Positions 6,883 through 13,208 of a DNA stretch of 13,208 bases are shown here, piece by piece; the stretch's first letter is position 1; each line of letters starts with the position of its first letter. The notes under the pieces are model-generated. The model did not search any database. It was given only the letters and a program-made list of their open reading frames with translations, and had not been told where the DNA came from. Position numbers and translations under genes: made by a program. Source of the DNA: an uncultured Sulfurovum sp. (GTDB lineage: Bacteria; Campylobacterota; Campylobacteria; Campylobacterales; Sulfurovaceae); assembly GCA_947313765.1 (NCBI GenBank), contig CAMZNQ010000171.1:1-13208 (forward strand), given 5' to 3'.

Positions 6883-8310
6883 TTAAAACTCTAAATTTAA
6901 AACAGCCTCCATTCCCTCACGATTTAGTAGCCTAATAAAGTTTGTCGAGCCTGTTTTACCTGTTGTTGCACCCATTGTGATTATAAATCTACTATCCATA
7001 GTTGCATATTTCTTTTCCAATATCTCATATACAAAATCATAGATAAGTCTAGTTGGATTTTTTATCTTATCCATAATAAAGAGTGGATTGACTCCCCAAA
7101 CTATATTTAATTTTCTATGTGTTTTTAGTGAGTGACTAATGGCATATATGCTCTGTTTGGGTCTAAATTTTGATAGAGATTGAGCAGATGTTCCAGACAT
7201 GGTAAATGATACAAGTGCCTCTTTATCTAAATTTTTTGCTAACTCTACAGCAGATTTAGCTACAGCATCATCTATGCACACTTTTGAGAACTCTTTAAAG
7301 TAGGGATACTCTTTCTCTACATCTTTAATCGTATCGTGTAGTACCTCTACAGCTTCTAGTGGAAATTTACCAATTGTAGTCTCATCACTTAACATAACAG
7401 CATCAGTTCCATCATATACAGCATTTGCAATATCACTAACCTCTGCACGTGTAGGGAATGGATTATCTTTCATGGTAGTCAACATTTGAGCAGCCGTTAT
7501 GGATGGTTTATTCATTCTATTTGCTGTTGCAATAATATGTTTTTGAATTCTTGGAAGTTTTGTAACCCCAAACTCTGCACCCAAATCTCCACGAGCAACC
7601 ATAACTCCATCACAAAGTCCTAAAATCTCCTCTAGGTTATTGATAGCCTCTCCTGTCTCTATTTTTGCAATGATAAAAGGGTCAAAATCATTATCTTTCA
7701 TAATCTTTTTTGCTTTCAAAATATCCTCTTTTGTCTGTACAAAAGATAGTGCAATAATATCAATATCATTTTTAGAACCAAACTCTAAATCTTTAATATC
7801 TTTTTGAGTTATGGATGATATTTTTAGTTTAGTTTTTGGAAAATTAACCCCTTTTTTAGAGGTTAGTTCCCCACTATTTAATAGTTCTAGTTCTAAATGG
7901 TTTTCATCTTTATCTATAACTACTGTTTTTATTGTTCCATCTGCAAAAAAGACTTCATCTTCAATCTCTACCATATCTATTATCTTTGGATAAGATAGAG
8001 CTAGAGAGTAGATATCATCACTATTATCCTCTTTTGTTAGTTTTAGTTTATCTCCAACATTGAGTTTTAGTACACCATCAATATCGCCAATTCTAACTTT
8101 TGGCCCTGAAATATCTTGAAGAATAGCCACCTCTTTTTTTAGCTCTTTTGAAGCTTGACGAATAGAGTTTATCGTCTTTGTATGTGTTTCGTAATCCCCA
8201 TGAGAGAAGTTTAATCTAAATACATTTACACCTTTTTTTATTAATTTTTTTATCATCTCTAATGATGAGGTTGCAGGTCCTACTGTTATAACTATTTTTG
8301 TTTTACGCAT
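6883..8310 (-). CDS. pyk: Pyruvate kinase
   Basis: Pyruvate kinase transfers phosphate from phosphoenolpyruvate to ADP, the last step of glycolysis, in the cytoplasm. The 475-residue length is typical of bacteria. Visible motifs: KIVITVGPA (5-13), FRLNFSHG (31-38, substrate-binding Arg32), QDISGPKVRIG (65-75), the active-site AKIETGEA (215-222, catalytic Lys216, metal ligand Glu218), ARGDLG (239-244, metal ligand Asp242), and MLSDET (306-311). The usual ATQML motif reads AAQML (273-277): Ala274 replaces the Thr implicated in proton transfer (yeast Thr298, rabbit muscle Thr328). MLSDET also differs from the common MLSGET. The C-terminal domain holds GATTGKTGSTN near the end. ATG start with AAAGGAA about 10 bases upstream. 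It is divergent from ruvA and lies upstream of murJ in a probable two-gene unit. The enzyme call is firm; catalytic competence with Ala274 is less certain. Confidence 0.96.
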   Translation of the reverse strand: MRKTKIVITVGPATSSLEMIKKLIKKGVNVFRLNFSHGDYETHTKTINSIRQASKELKKEVAILQDISGPKVRIGDIDGVLKLNVGDKLKLTKEDNSDDIYSLALSYPKIIDMVEIEDEVFFADGTIKTVVIDKDENHLELELLNSGELTSKKGVNFPKTKLKISSITQKDIKDLEFGSKNDIDIIALSFVQTKEDILKAKKIMKDNDFDPFIIAKIETGEAINNLEEILGLCDGVMVARGDLGAEFGVTKLPRIQKHIIATANRMNKPSITAAQMLTTMKDNPFPTRAEVSDIANAVYDGTDAVMLSDETTIGKFPLEAVEVLHDTIKDVEKEYPYFKEFSKVCIDDAVAKSAVELAKNLDKEALVSFTMSGTSAQSLSKFRPKQSIYAISHSLKTHRKLNIVWGVNPLFIMDKIKNPTRLIYDFVYEILEKKYATMDSRFIITMGATTGKTGSTNFIRLLNREGMEAVLNLEF

Positions 8311-8351
8311 AAAATAATATTCCTTTATATAATTTGTGATTTAAATGTGAG

Positions 8352-8357
8352 ATTATC
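8352..8357 (-). promoter_or_regulatory. Possible -10 box of pyk
   Basis: The minus strand reads GATAAT (one mismatch to TATAAT) about 42 bases before the pyk start, with a run of T about 15-20 bases further upstream. It is the best candidate in the 125-base pyk/ruvA gap on this strand, but the match is weak. Confidence 0.3.
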
Positions 8358-8408
8358 CCTCTTTATTGATTAAAAAACACTTTTAAACAATAGATTAACA
8401 TTAAAGTA

Positions 8409-8416
8409 TGTATAAT
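8409..8416 (+). promoter_or_regulatory. -10 promoter of ruvA
   Basis: A perfect TATAAT (8411-8416) is preceded directly by TG. The predicted start is near 8423, giving a very short leader that begins just before the AAGAGG ribosome-binding site (8426-8431). No convincing -35 box is present. Confidence 0.5.
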
Positions 8417-8435
8417 TTTGTAAAAAAGAGGTTAA

Positions 8436-8993
8436 ATGATAGTTGGAATAGAGGGAATAATAGATAAAAAAGAGCCAACATTTATACATCTAAATGTAAA
8501 TGGTATAATTTATCAAGTAGATATCTCAATTAATACTTCAAACTCTATATCTGAAAATAGAGTAAAGCTTTTAGTAACACAGATTATTCGTGAAGATGCC
8601 AATATACTTTTTGGTTTTCTTGATATAAATGAAAAGAAGATGTTCGATACTCTAATTAAAATAAATGGAGTAGGACCAAAAGTAGCAATGGCTACCTGCT
8701 CAACCTTTACACCTGCAACTTTTTCAAGAGTAGTGGCAGATAAAGATGTATCATTGCTAAAGCGTGTTCCAGGTATTGGACCAAAATCTGCAAGTAGAAT
8801 CTTAGTAGAGTTGGTGGATTTTATCGTAGATGGAGGTTTAGACGAATCTGCTCCAAGTGGAATGAGTGATGCTGTTTTAGCATTAGAGAGTTTAGGGTTT
8901 AAAAAAGAGCATATTCGTAAAGCTCTATTGGGTGCAACAGGAGATACAGCCTCCTTAGTCAAACATGGACTAAAGAAGTTGCAGAGATTTTAG
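8436..8993 (+). CDS. ruvA: Holliday junction branch migration subunit RuvA
   Basis: RuvA binds four-way DNA junctions as a tetramer and loads the RuvB motor for branch migration during recombinational repair. The 185-residue product is of near-normal length. It has an OB-fold domain (about 1-62), two helix-hairpin-helix motifs INGVGPK (76-82) and VPGIGPKSA (111-119) that grip DNA, and the small C-terminal RuvB-binding domain (about 143-185) after a Gly/Ser-containing linker. ATG start with GAGG four bases upstream, slightly close. It is not next to ruvB or ruvC here, which is common in Campylobacterota. It forms a single-gene unit, divergent from pyk and convergent with lon. Confidence 0.97.
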   Translation: MIVGIEGIIDKKEPTFIHLNVNGIIYQVDISINTSNSISENRVKLLVTQIIREDANILFGFLDINEKKMFDTLIKINGVGPKVAMATCSTFTPATFSRVVADKDVSLLKRVPGIGPKSASRILVELVDFIVDGGLDESAPSGMSDAVLALESLGFKKEHIRKALLGATGDTASLVKHGLKKLQRF

Positions 8994-9048
8994 CAACCGT
9001 TCCGTAAACCGTTAAGGGTGGGGTAGTTTCCTACCGTATGGTGCTAAA
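8989..9048. terminator. Structured GC-rich spacer between ruvA and lon
   Basis: Outer arms TTTAGCA (8989-8995) and TGCTAAA (9042-9048) pair over 7 bp and contain the TAG stops of ruvA (8991-8993) and lon (9046-9044, minus strand). After a one-base bulge, CC (8997-8998) can pair with GG (9040-9041). Inside is a 5-bp hairpin GGTAG / CTACC (9022-9026, 9031-9035) with a TTTC loop. AACCGTT is repeated at 8995-9001 and 9007-9013, and CCGT occurs four times. The 50 bases between the stop codons are about 52% G+C, far above their surroundings. There is no U-tract. It may be a bidirectional 3' end or a small repeated element. Confidence 0.45.
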
Positions 9049-11476
9049 CCAAAGCTTCAGCCAAGACCTCATCAATTACAGAAACAGGGATAATATCTAT
9101 TGCCTCTTTTACCTCATTTGGTATCTCATCTAAATCTCTCTCATAATTTTTATCTGGAATTAATGCTTTTGTTACACCTGATTTATATGCTGCGATAAGT
9201 TTCTCTTTTAATCCACCTATTGGTAATACTTTTCCTGTTAAAGTAAGTTCTCCTGTCATTGCTACTCTATTATCTACTCTCTTTTCCGATAGAATAGAGG
9301 CAATAGCTACTGCCATTGTAATACCTGCACTAGGTCCATCTTTTGGAGTTGCTCCCTCTGGAACATGGATATGAAGGTCATAACGTTTATAGACTTCACT
9401 TATCTCTATCTCTTCAATAGTTTCACTATTTTTACTATTTAGAGGAATTATCTTTTTAGCTATTGGCAACATGCCATTATCTATTAAAATTTTAACTACA
9501 GAAAAAGCGATATAGACAGATTCCTGCATTACCTTTCCAAGACTTCCTGTAAGTTTTACTGAACCTTTTCCTTTAAGCTTAATGGCCTCTACTTTTAGAA
9601 CATCTCCACCAACTGATGTCCATGCTAATCCATTAACTACACCCAATAGTGGTTGCTTATCTACCGATGAAGCTTCAAATACCTTTTTATCTGCAAACTC
9701 TGGTAAATCTTTAATTTTTATTTTTATCCTCTTCTCTTCCGTAGTAAGAAGTTTAAGAGTAGATTTTCTCATAAGAGATGCAATCTTTCGTCTAAGTCCT
9801 CTTACTCCAGATTCTCTTGTATACTCATCTATTAAAAGCTTTAGGGCTGGGTCTGTAATTGAAAATTCATCTTTTCTAAGAGCATGTTTTTTTAACTCTT
9901 GTGGAATAAGATACTGTTTAGCTATCTCAATTTTCTCTACAGGTGTATATGAACTAATAGAGATAAACTCCATTCTATCTCTAAGAGGTGCAGGGATATT
10001 ACCTACATCATTTGCTGTTGCAATAAATATTGCTTTAGAGAGGTCAATATTGAAGTTTAGATAGTAGTCTCGATACTCATGATTCTGTTCAGGGTCTAAA
10101 ATCTCTAAAAGTACAGATGTTGGGTCTCCACGATTTCCTCTCCCAACCTTATCTATCTCATCTAAAACAACGACAGGATTCATACTTTTAGCTGTAATCA
10201 AACCTTGAACAATTCTACCAGGCATTGCACCAACATAGGTTCTTCTGTGTCCTCTTAACTCATTTACATCTTCCATTCCACCTAGTGCTATACGAACTAA
10301 TGGTCTATCTAAAGCTTTTGAGATGGAGTTTGCTAAAGATGTCTTACCCACACCTGGAGGACCATAGAAACATAAAATAGTTCCAGCACTTGCATCTAGT
10401 GTAATCCCTCTCTTTTGGGCTAATTCTCTTACTGAAAAAAATTCAACAATTCTCTCTTTTGCCTTCTCTAAAGAGAAATGGTCAAGATTTAGTCTCTCTT
10501 GAACATCCAACACCTTTAGCTCTTTTTCTATAATTTTTCCAAATGGAAGTTCAAAAATCCACTCCAGATAGGTCTGTATTTGACTAGCATCAGAAGAGTC
10601 TGGATGCATACGAGCAAAACGATTTAACTGCTTCGATATCTCATCATAGGTATCCTCTTCAACTAAAGACTTCAACTCTTCAAGATTTTTTCTAAACTCC
10701 TCTAACTCCTCTTCCCTTTGTGCATCAACTCCTAGCTCTTTGTTAATCTCTTTAATCTGCTCTTTTAAAAAATACTCTTTATTTGTCTGTTCTATCTTAG
10801 TATGTACTTTAGAACGAATCTCTCTCTCTACTCTAGCAGACTCTATTTCGGAGACAATAACATCAATCACTTTCATTAAACGATGTTCAATATCATCTTC
10901 ACTAAAAATAGTGTAAGCTTCTGTTTTAGAAAGGTGCAGTAGAGAGGATACCAAATCTACAATACGATATGGATTATCTGTCTCTGAAATGGTTTTGAGT
11001 AGGTCAGAGGGGATAGAGTTATTTACTTTTGATAGTAGCTGAATTTTTTCATTCAATACACCAATTAATGCTTGAATTTTTAACTCATCATAAGTTAGAT
11101 TTCTAATAACATCTACTTCTGCTTGTTGAAAAGCTTTATCATCTACTGATGTAGTCTCTAAATCTCCTAAGATTTTACCTTTTTCTAACCCTTGAAAGAG
11201 AATTTTTACACGACCATCAGGAATATTAACTTTTCTCATAATAGAGCCAAGAACACCAATTTGATGAATATTTTCTCTATCTCGTGAACCCTCAAAACCA
11301 TCTTTTGTTGTAGTCAATATAATAGGAGAGTTTATCTCCATAGCATAGGTTATGGCATCAATATCCTCTTTTTTAGTCAAAAAAATAGGGCTTATCATAA
11401 ATGGATATAGAAAAAGTTTATCCTCTATAACCACAGGAATCTTTGTTGGAAACGGTTCATAATTACTAAGTTGCAT
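9044..11476 (-). CDS. lon: ATP-dependent protease Lon (LonA type)
   Basis: Lon is a cytoplasmic hexameric AAA+ serine protease that degrades misfolded and regulatory proteins. The 810-residue product has the complete LonA plan. It comprises an N-terminal substrate-binding domain (about 8-200), a charged coiled-coil region (about 205-290), and an AAA+ module with Walker A GPPGVGKT (372-379) and Walker B VVLDE (436-440). The C-terminal protease domain has catalytic Ser716 in PKDGPSAG (711-718) and Lys759 in GGLKEKL (754-760). The Ser-Lys spacing of 43 equals that of E. coli Ser679/Lys722. The ATG start has AGGA 6 bases upstream. It lies 12 bases after bamD and is very probably co-transcribed with it. 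No CIRCE or other heat-shock operator is evident upstream. Convergent with ruvA. Confidence 0.98.
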   Translation of the reverse strand: MQLSNYEPFPTKIPVVIEDKLFLYPFMISPIFLTKKEDIDAITYAMEINSPIILTTTKDGFEGSRDRENIHQIGVLGSIMRKVNIPDGRVKILFQGLEKGKILGDLETTSVDDKAFQQAEVDVIRNLTYDELKIQALIGVLNEKIQLLSKVNNSIPSDLLKTISETDNPYRIVDLVSSLLHLSKTEAYTIFSEDDIEHRLMKVIDVIVSEIESARVEREIRSKVHTKIEQTNKEYFLKEQIKEINKELGVDAQREEELEEFRKNLEELKSLVEEDTYDEISKQLNRFARMHPDSSDASQIQTYLEWIFELPFGKIIEKELKVLDVQERLNLDHFSLEKAKERIVEFFSVRELAQKRGITLDASAGTILCFYGPPGVGKTSLANSISKALDRPLVRIALGGMEDVNELRGHRRTYVGAMPGRIVQGLITAKSMNPVVVLDEIDKVGRGNRGDPTSVLLEILDPEQNHEYRDYYLNFNIDLSKAIFIATANDVGNIPAPLRDRMEFISISSYTPVEKIEIAKQYLIPQELKKHALRKDEFSITDPALKLLIDEYTRESGVRGLRRKIASLMRKSTLKLLTTEEKRIKIKIKDLPEFADKKVFEASSVDKQPLLGVVNGLAWTSVGGDVLKVEAIKLKGKGSVKLTGSLGKVMQESVYIAFSVVKILIDNGMLPIAKKIIPLNSKNSETIEEIEISEVYKRYDLHIHVPEGATPKDGPSAGITMAVAIASILSEKRVDNRVAMTGELTLTGKVLPIGGLKEKLIAAYKSGVTKALIPDKNYERDLDEIPNEVKEAIDIIPVSVIDEVLAEALV

Positions 11477-11488
11477 TGCTATCCTAAA

Positions 11489-12145
11489 TTAGTTAAATAC
11501 AGAGTCTATAAAATCGACTTCTGGTGCTTTAATATCTGCCATGTGTAGTGGAGATTTCTTATTTTTAGCTCTATATACTTCAGATGCTTTATCTTTACCT
11601 ATACGAGCATATAGATTTGCGATATTTTCATTTAACATATATTGAGCCATATTGAGACGAACTCTAATAGTCTGAACTACAGGTTTATATATTGATAATG
11701 GGTATTTTTTAATAAAAGAGTCAACCTCATTTAGTGTATCTATCATCAACTTTTGGTCTTTGTTAATATCTTTAATCCCTAAAAAAGCAGCTTTTATTTT
11801 TAGAAATTTTGCCTGTTCAATACCTGAACCTAGAGCATACTTCTTTAGGTACTCATCTAAATAGTAGTCTGCCATTATGAACTCTTGCTCATCCATGTGT
11901 GCTTGTGCCAATAGGATTGTAGCTGTAGGTAGCATAGGAGAACGCATATGTTCACTTCGCAAAGATATATAGTAATTATCTGCTTTGTCTAGGTTCGATG
12001 AAGCTACCTCTTTTACAATATTTTTATACCAATATATAGCTGGTTTATCATACTCATTTACTGCATCTTTTTGGCTACATCCCAAAAAGAGAGAGACAAA
12101 TATTAACATAGTAAATATTTGTTTAATATTTATGACTATTTTCAT
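11489..12145 (-). CDS. bamD: Outer-membrane assembly lipoprotein BamD
   Basis: BamD is the essential lipoprotein of the BAM complex that inserts beta-barrel proteins into the outer membrane. The product (218 residues from the chosen start) has a lipoprotein signal peptide ending in LFLGC, with Cys23 as the lipidation site. It continues as alpha-helical repeats consistent with the TPR array of BamD/YfiO, including paired segments such as ADYYLDEYLKKY. The open frame extends to a TTG at 12187. I prefer the ATG at 12145 because TAAGG lies 6 bases upstream and the signal peptide is then of normal length; the adjacent ATG at 12148 is only 3 bases from the site. The pair bamD-lon matches Cj1074c-Cj1073c of Campylobacter jejuni, which supports the call. 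Divergent from proC. Confidence 0.9.
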   Translation of the reverse strand: MKIVINIKQIFTMLIFVSLFLGCSQKDAVNEYDKPAIYWYKNIVKEVASSNLDKADNYYISLRSEHMRSPMLPTATILLAQAHMDEQEFIMADYYLDEYLKKYALGSGIEQAKFLKIKAAFLGIKDINKDQKLMIDTLNEVDSFIKKYPLSIYKPVVQTIRVRLNMAQYMLNENIANLYARIGKDKASEVYRAKNKKSPLHMADIKAPEVDFIDSVFN

Positions 12146-12192
12146 CATTAACCTTATATTTTTTTTTAAAGAAATATCATACCTCAAACTCT

Positions 12193-12198
12193 ATTATA
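12193..12198 (-). promoter_or_regulatory. -10 box of bamD-lon unit
   Basis: The minus strand reads TATAAT about 48 bases before the bamD ATG. It is back to back with the proC -10 box, six bases apart, so the two promoters probably compete for polymerase. The predicted leader of about 40 bases contains a run of nine A (12167-12159). Confidence 0.45.
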
Positions 12199-12201
12199 TT
12201 T

Positions 12202-12210
12202 TGCTATAAT
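12202..12210 (+). promoter_or_regulatory. Extended -10 promoter of proC
   Basis: TGCTATAAT (-10 box at 12205-12210) is identical to the der promoter core. The T-rich sequence upstream fits a Campylobacterota sigma-70 promoter. The predicted start near 12217 leaves a leader of about 25 bases carrying AAGGA. Confidence 0.6.
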
Positions 12211-12241
12211 CACTAAAAATCACATAAGTAAGGATAGGACG

Positions 12242-12988
12242 TTGACGTTAACAATTATTGGAGCAGGGGCTATGGCAGTAGCTATGGCTCATGGCTTAAA
12301 AGATAAGTATGAGTTGGAGTTTGTAGCAAGAGATATCTCTAAATTAGAAGAGTTAAAAGAGGAGTTTTCTGCCACTCTCTATCCTTTAGAAGATTTTGAT
12401 ATTAGAGGTAAAAATATAATATTAGCCGTCAAGCCTTACGCCCTAGAAACAGTTTCAACAAAAATCAAAGGTGAAGCATTAACTCTCTACTCTGTTTTAG
12501 CAGGTACTACACTAGAGAGTTTAAAAGAGAGTATCTCTGCAAAGAGCTACATAAGAGTTATGCCTAATGTCTCTGCAAAATTTCAAGCTTCTACTTCAGT
12601 AATAACTGGAGATATAGAGAAAAAAGAGGAGGCGATGGAGATATTTTCATCTATTGGAGATAGTTTTTGGGTAGATAGCCAAAAAGAGCTAGATATTGCT
12701 ACAGCCATTGCAGGTTCTGGACCAGCACTCTTAACTTTGGTAGCAGAAGCTATGATGGACGGTTTGGTTAAAGAGGGAATGAAGAGAGTTGATGCTATTG
12801 CTGTTACAAATTCACTCTTTAAAGGTTTTGCTCCTCTAATTGCATCTAACCACCCTGCCATAATTAAAGATAGTGTAATGAGTCCAGCAGGGACAACGGC
12901 TGCTGCTTATGGAGTATTGGAAGAGGGAGCTGTTAGAAGTTCATTTATTAAAGCTGTTGGGGAGGCTTTTAAGATTACTCAAAGATAA
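12242..12988 (+). CDS. proC: Pyrroline-5-carboxylate reductase
   Basis: ProC reduces 1-pyrroline-5-carboxylate to proline with NAD(P)H, the last step of proline synthesis, in the cytoplasm. The 248-residue product has an N-terminal Rossmann motif GAGAMA (7-12), AVKP in the next strand, RVMPN near 104-108, and the family signature in its helical dimer domain, IAGSGPA and later MSPAGTTAAA. It is slightly shorter than the usual 260-280. The start is TTG at 12242, with AAGGA (12230-12234) 7 bases upstream. The first ATG (residue 11) lies inside the nucleotide-binding motif and cannot be the start. In C. jejuni proC is separated from bamD-lon by fliW, which is absent here. Confidence 0.96.
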   Translation: MTLTIIGAGAMAVAMAHGLKDKYELEFVARDISKLEELKEEFSATLYPLEDFDIRGKNIILAVKPYALETVSTKIKGEALTLYSVLAGTTLESLKESISAKSYIRVMPNVSAKFQASTSVITGDIEKKEEAMEIFSSIGDSFWVDSQKELDIATAIAGSGPALLTLVAEAMMDGLVKEGMKRVDAIAVTNSLFKGFAPLIASNHPAIIKDSVMSPAGTTAAAYGVLEEGAVRSSFIKAVGEAFKITQR

Positions 12989-13006
12989 AAATATTAAATT
13001 TATTTT
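12988..13006. terminator. Weak AT hairpin between proC and the right-edge gene
   Basis: AAAATA (12988-12993) and TATTTT (13001-13006) can form a 6-bp AT-only stem over a 7-base loop. It touches the stop codons of both convergent genes. The stem is too weak to be a confident terminator. Confidence 0.2.
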
Positions 13007-13208
13007 AAAGATTTTGTCTAAAGTATAGTAACTGTACCAATCCAACCATAAAGGTAACCATAAATACAACACCACCACTAAGATTTGACCCATCTGCGTA
13101 CACCATAAGCTGTACTAACCAAGACCCATCACAATGGACAGGAGTTGGAAAGACTGGGAATATTTTAAGTATTAAACCAAAAATCAATAAGACAGGTAAA
13201 ATGGATTG
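13005..13208 (-). CDS. C-terminal part of an unidentified membrane protein
   Basis: An open frame enters from the right edge and ends at TAA (13007-13005), giving 67 residues of a protein whose start lies beyond the window. It shows two hydrophobic segments: one just inside the edge (around ILPVLLIFGLILKIF) and one near the C-terminus (around GGVVFMVTFMVGLVQLLYF). They flank a loop with PTPVHCDGSW and YADGSN. This pattern fits a small inner-membrane protein or the last helices of a larger one. I do not recognise the family. It converges on proC with a 16-base gap. The conserved-looking loop and compact spacing favour a real gene over chance. Confidence 0.55.
   Translation of the reverse strand, partial: QSILPVLLIFGLILKIFPVFPTPVHCDGSWLVQLMVYADGSNLSGGVVFMVTFMVGLVQLLYFRQNL

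Noticed and set aside
8513..8962. Minus-strand open frame of 149 codons inside ruvA
   Set aside because: It is antisense to the helix-hairpin-helix coding region and shows no protein-like features of its own.
8994..9043. Integron attC site in the ruvA/lon spacer
   Set aside because: GTTAAGG-like bases and inverted arms are present, but the paired core sites are not in the proper order and no integrase or cassette is near.
9582..10064. Plus-strand open frame of 160 codons inside lon
   Set aside because: It is antisense to the conserved AAA+/protease part of lon, has unnatural composition and no ribosome-binding site; a shadow frame.
12159..12167. A9 tract in the bamD leader as a phase-variable switch
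   Set aside because: Such runs are common by chance in AT-rich intergenic DNA, and bamD is expected to be essential; Campylobacterota switches mostly use G/C tracts.
12583..12861. Minus-strand open frame of 92 codons inside proC
   Set aside because: It is a mirror of conserved proC codons without any start signal.
1..13208. CRISPR array, tRNA/rRNA, insertion sequence, prophage or defence system
   Set aside because: No regular spaced repeats, RNA-gene signatures, transposase or phage-like proteins were seen; all long frames are accounted for by housekeeping or envelope genes.

Overview
The window looks like core chromosome of a Campylobacterota (Epsilonproteobacteria) member, most likely near Sulfurovum or Sulfurimonas. 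The evidence is the AT-rich base composition, the protein signatures, and gene pairings such as lon-bamD next to proC. Presence of kdsA and bamD shows a Gram-negative with LPS/LOS and an outer membrane. Nothing indicates a plasmid, phage, transposon, CRISPR array or RNA gene.

Layout from left to right: der (ribosome-assembly GTPase, -) ending in its own terminator; a DUF3108-like periplasmic protein (+) convergent with an M23 peptidase resembling Csd3/HdpA (-); an EamA/DMT transporter overlapping kdsA (+,+); murJ lying downstream of pyk (-,-); ruvA (+); bamD followed by lon (-,-); proC (+); and the C-terminal end of an unidentified small membrane protein (-) running off the right edge. The strand changes almost gene by gene, so most transcription units hold one or two genes and the intergenic gaps are short.

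Five of the genes serve the cell envelope: peptidoglycan trimming (M23), lipid II flipping (murJ), KDO synthesis (kdsA), outer-membrane protein assembly (bamD), and probably the DUF3108 protein. The others are housekeeping: ribosome biogenesis, glycolysis, recombination, proteolysis and proline synthesis.

The most notable observations are small-scale. (1) murJ has no ATG/GTG/TTG start that keeps its essential N-terminus; a well-placed Shine-Dalgarno points to an ATT start codon. (2) The pyruvate kinase has Ala where the catalytic Thr of the ATQML motif is expected. (3) At three convergent gene junctions, the stop codons of both genes sit in opposite arms of the same hairpin, and one of these encloses an unusually GC-rich 50-base island. 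(4) bamD and proC meet at back-to-back -10 boxes where Campylobacter jejuni carries fliW, which is missing here. I did not find an undescribed multi-gene system.
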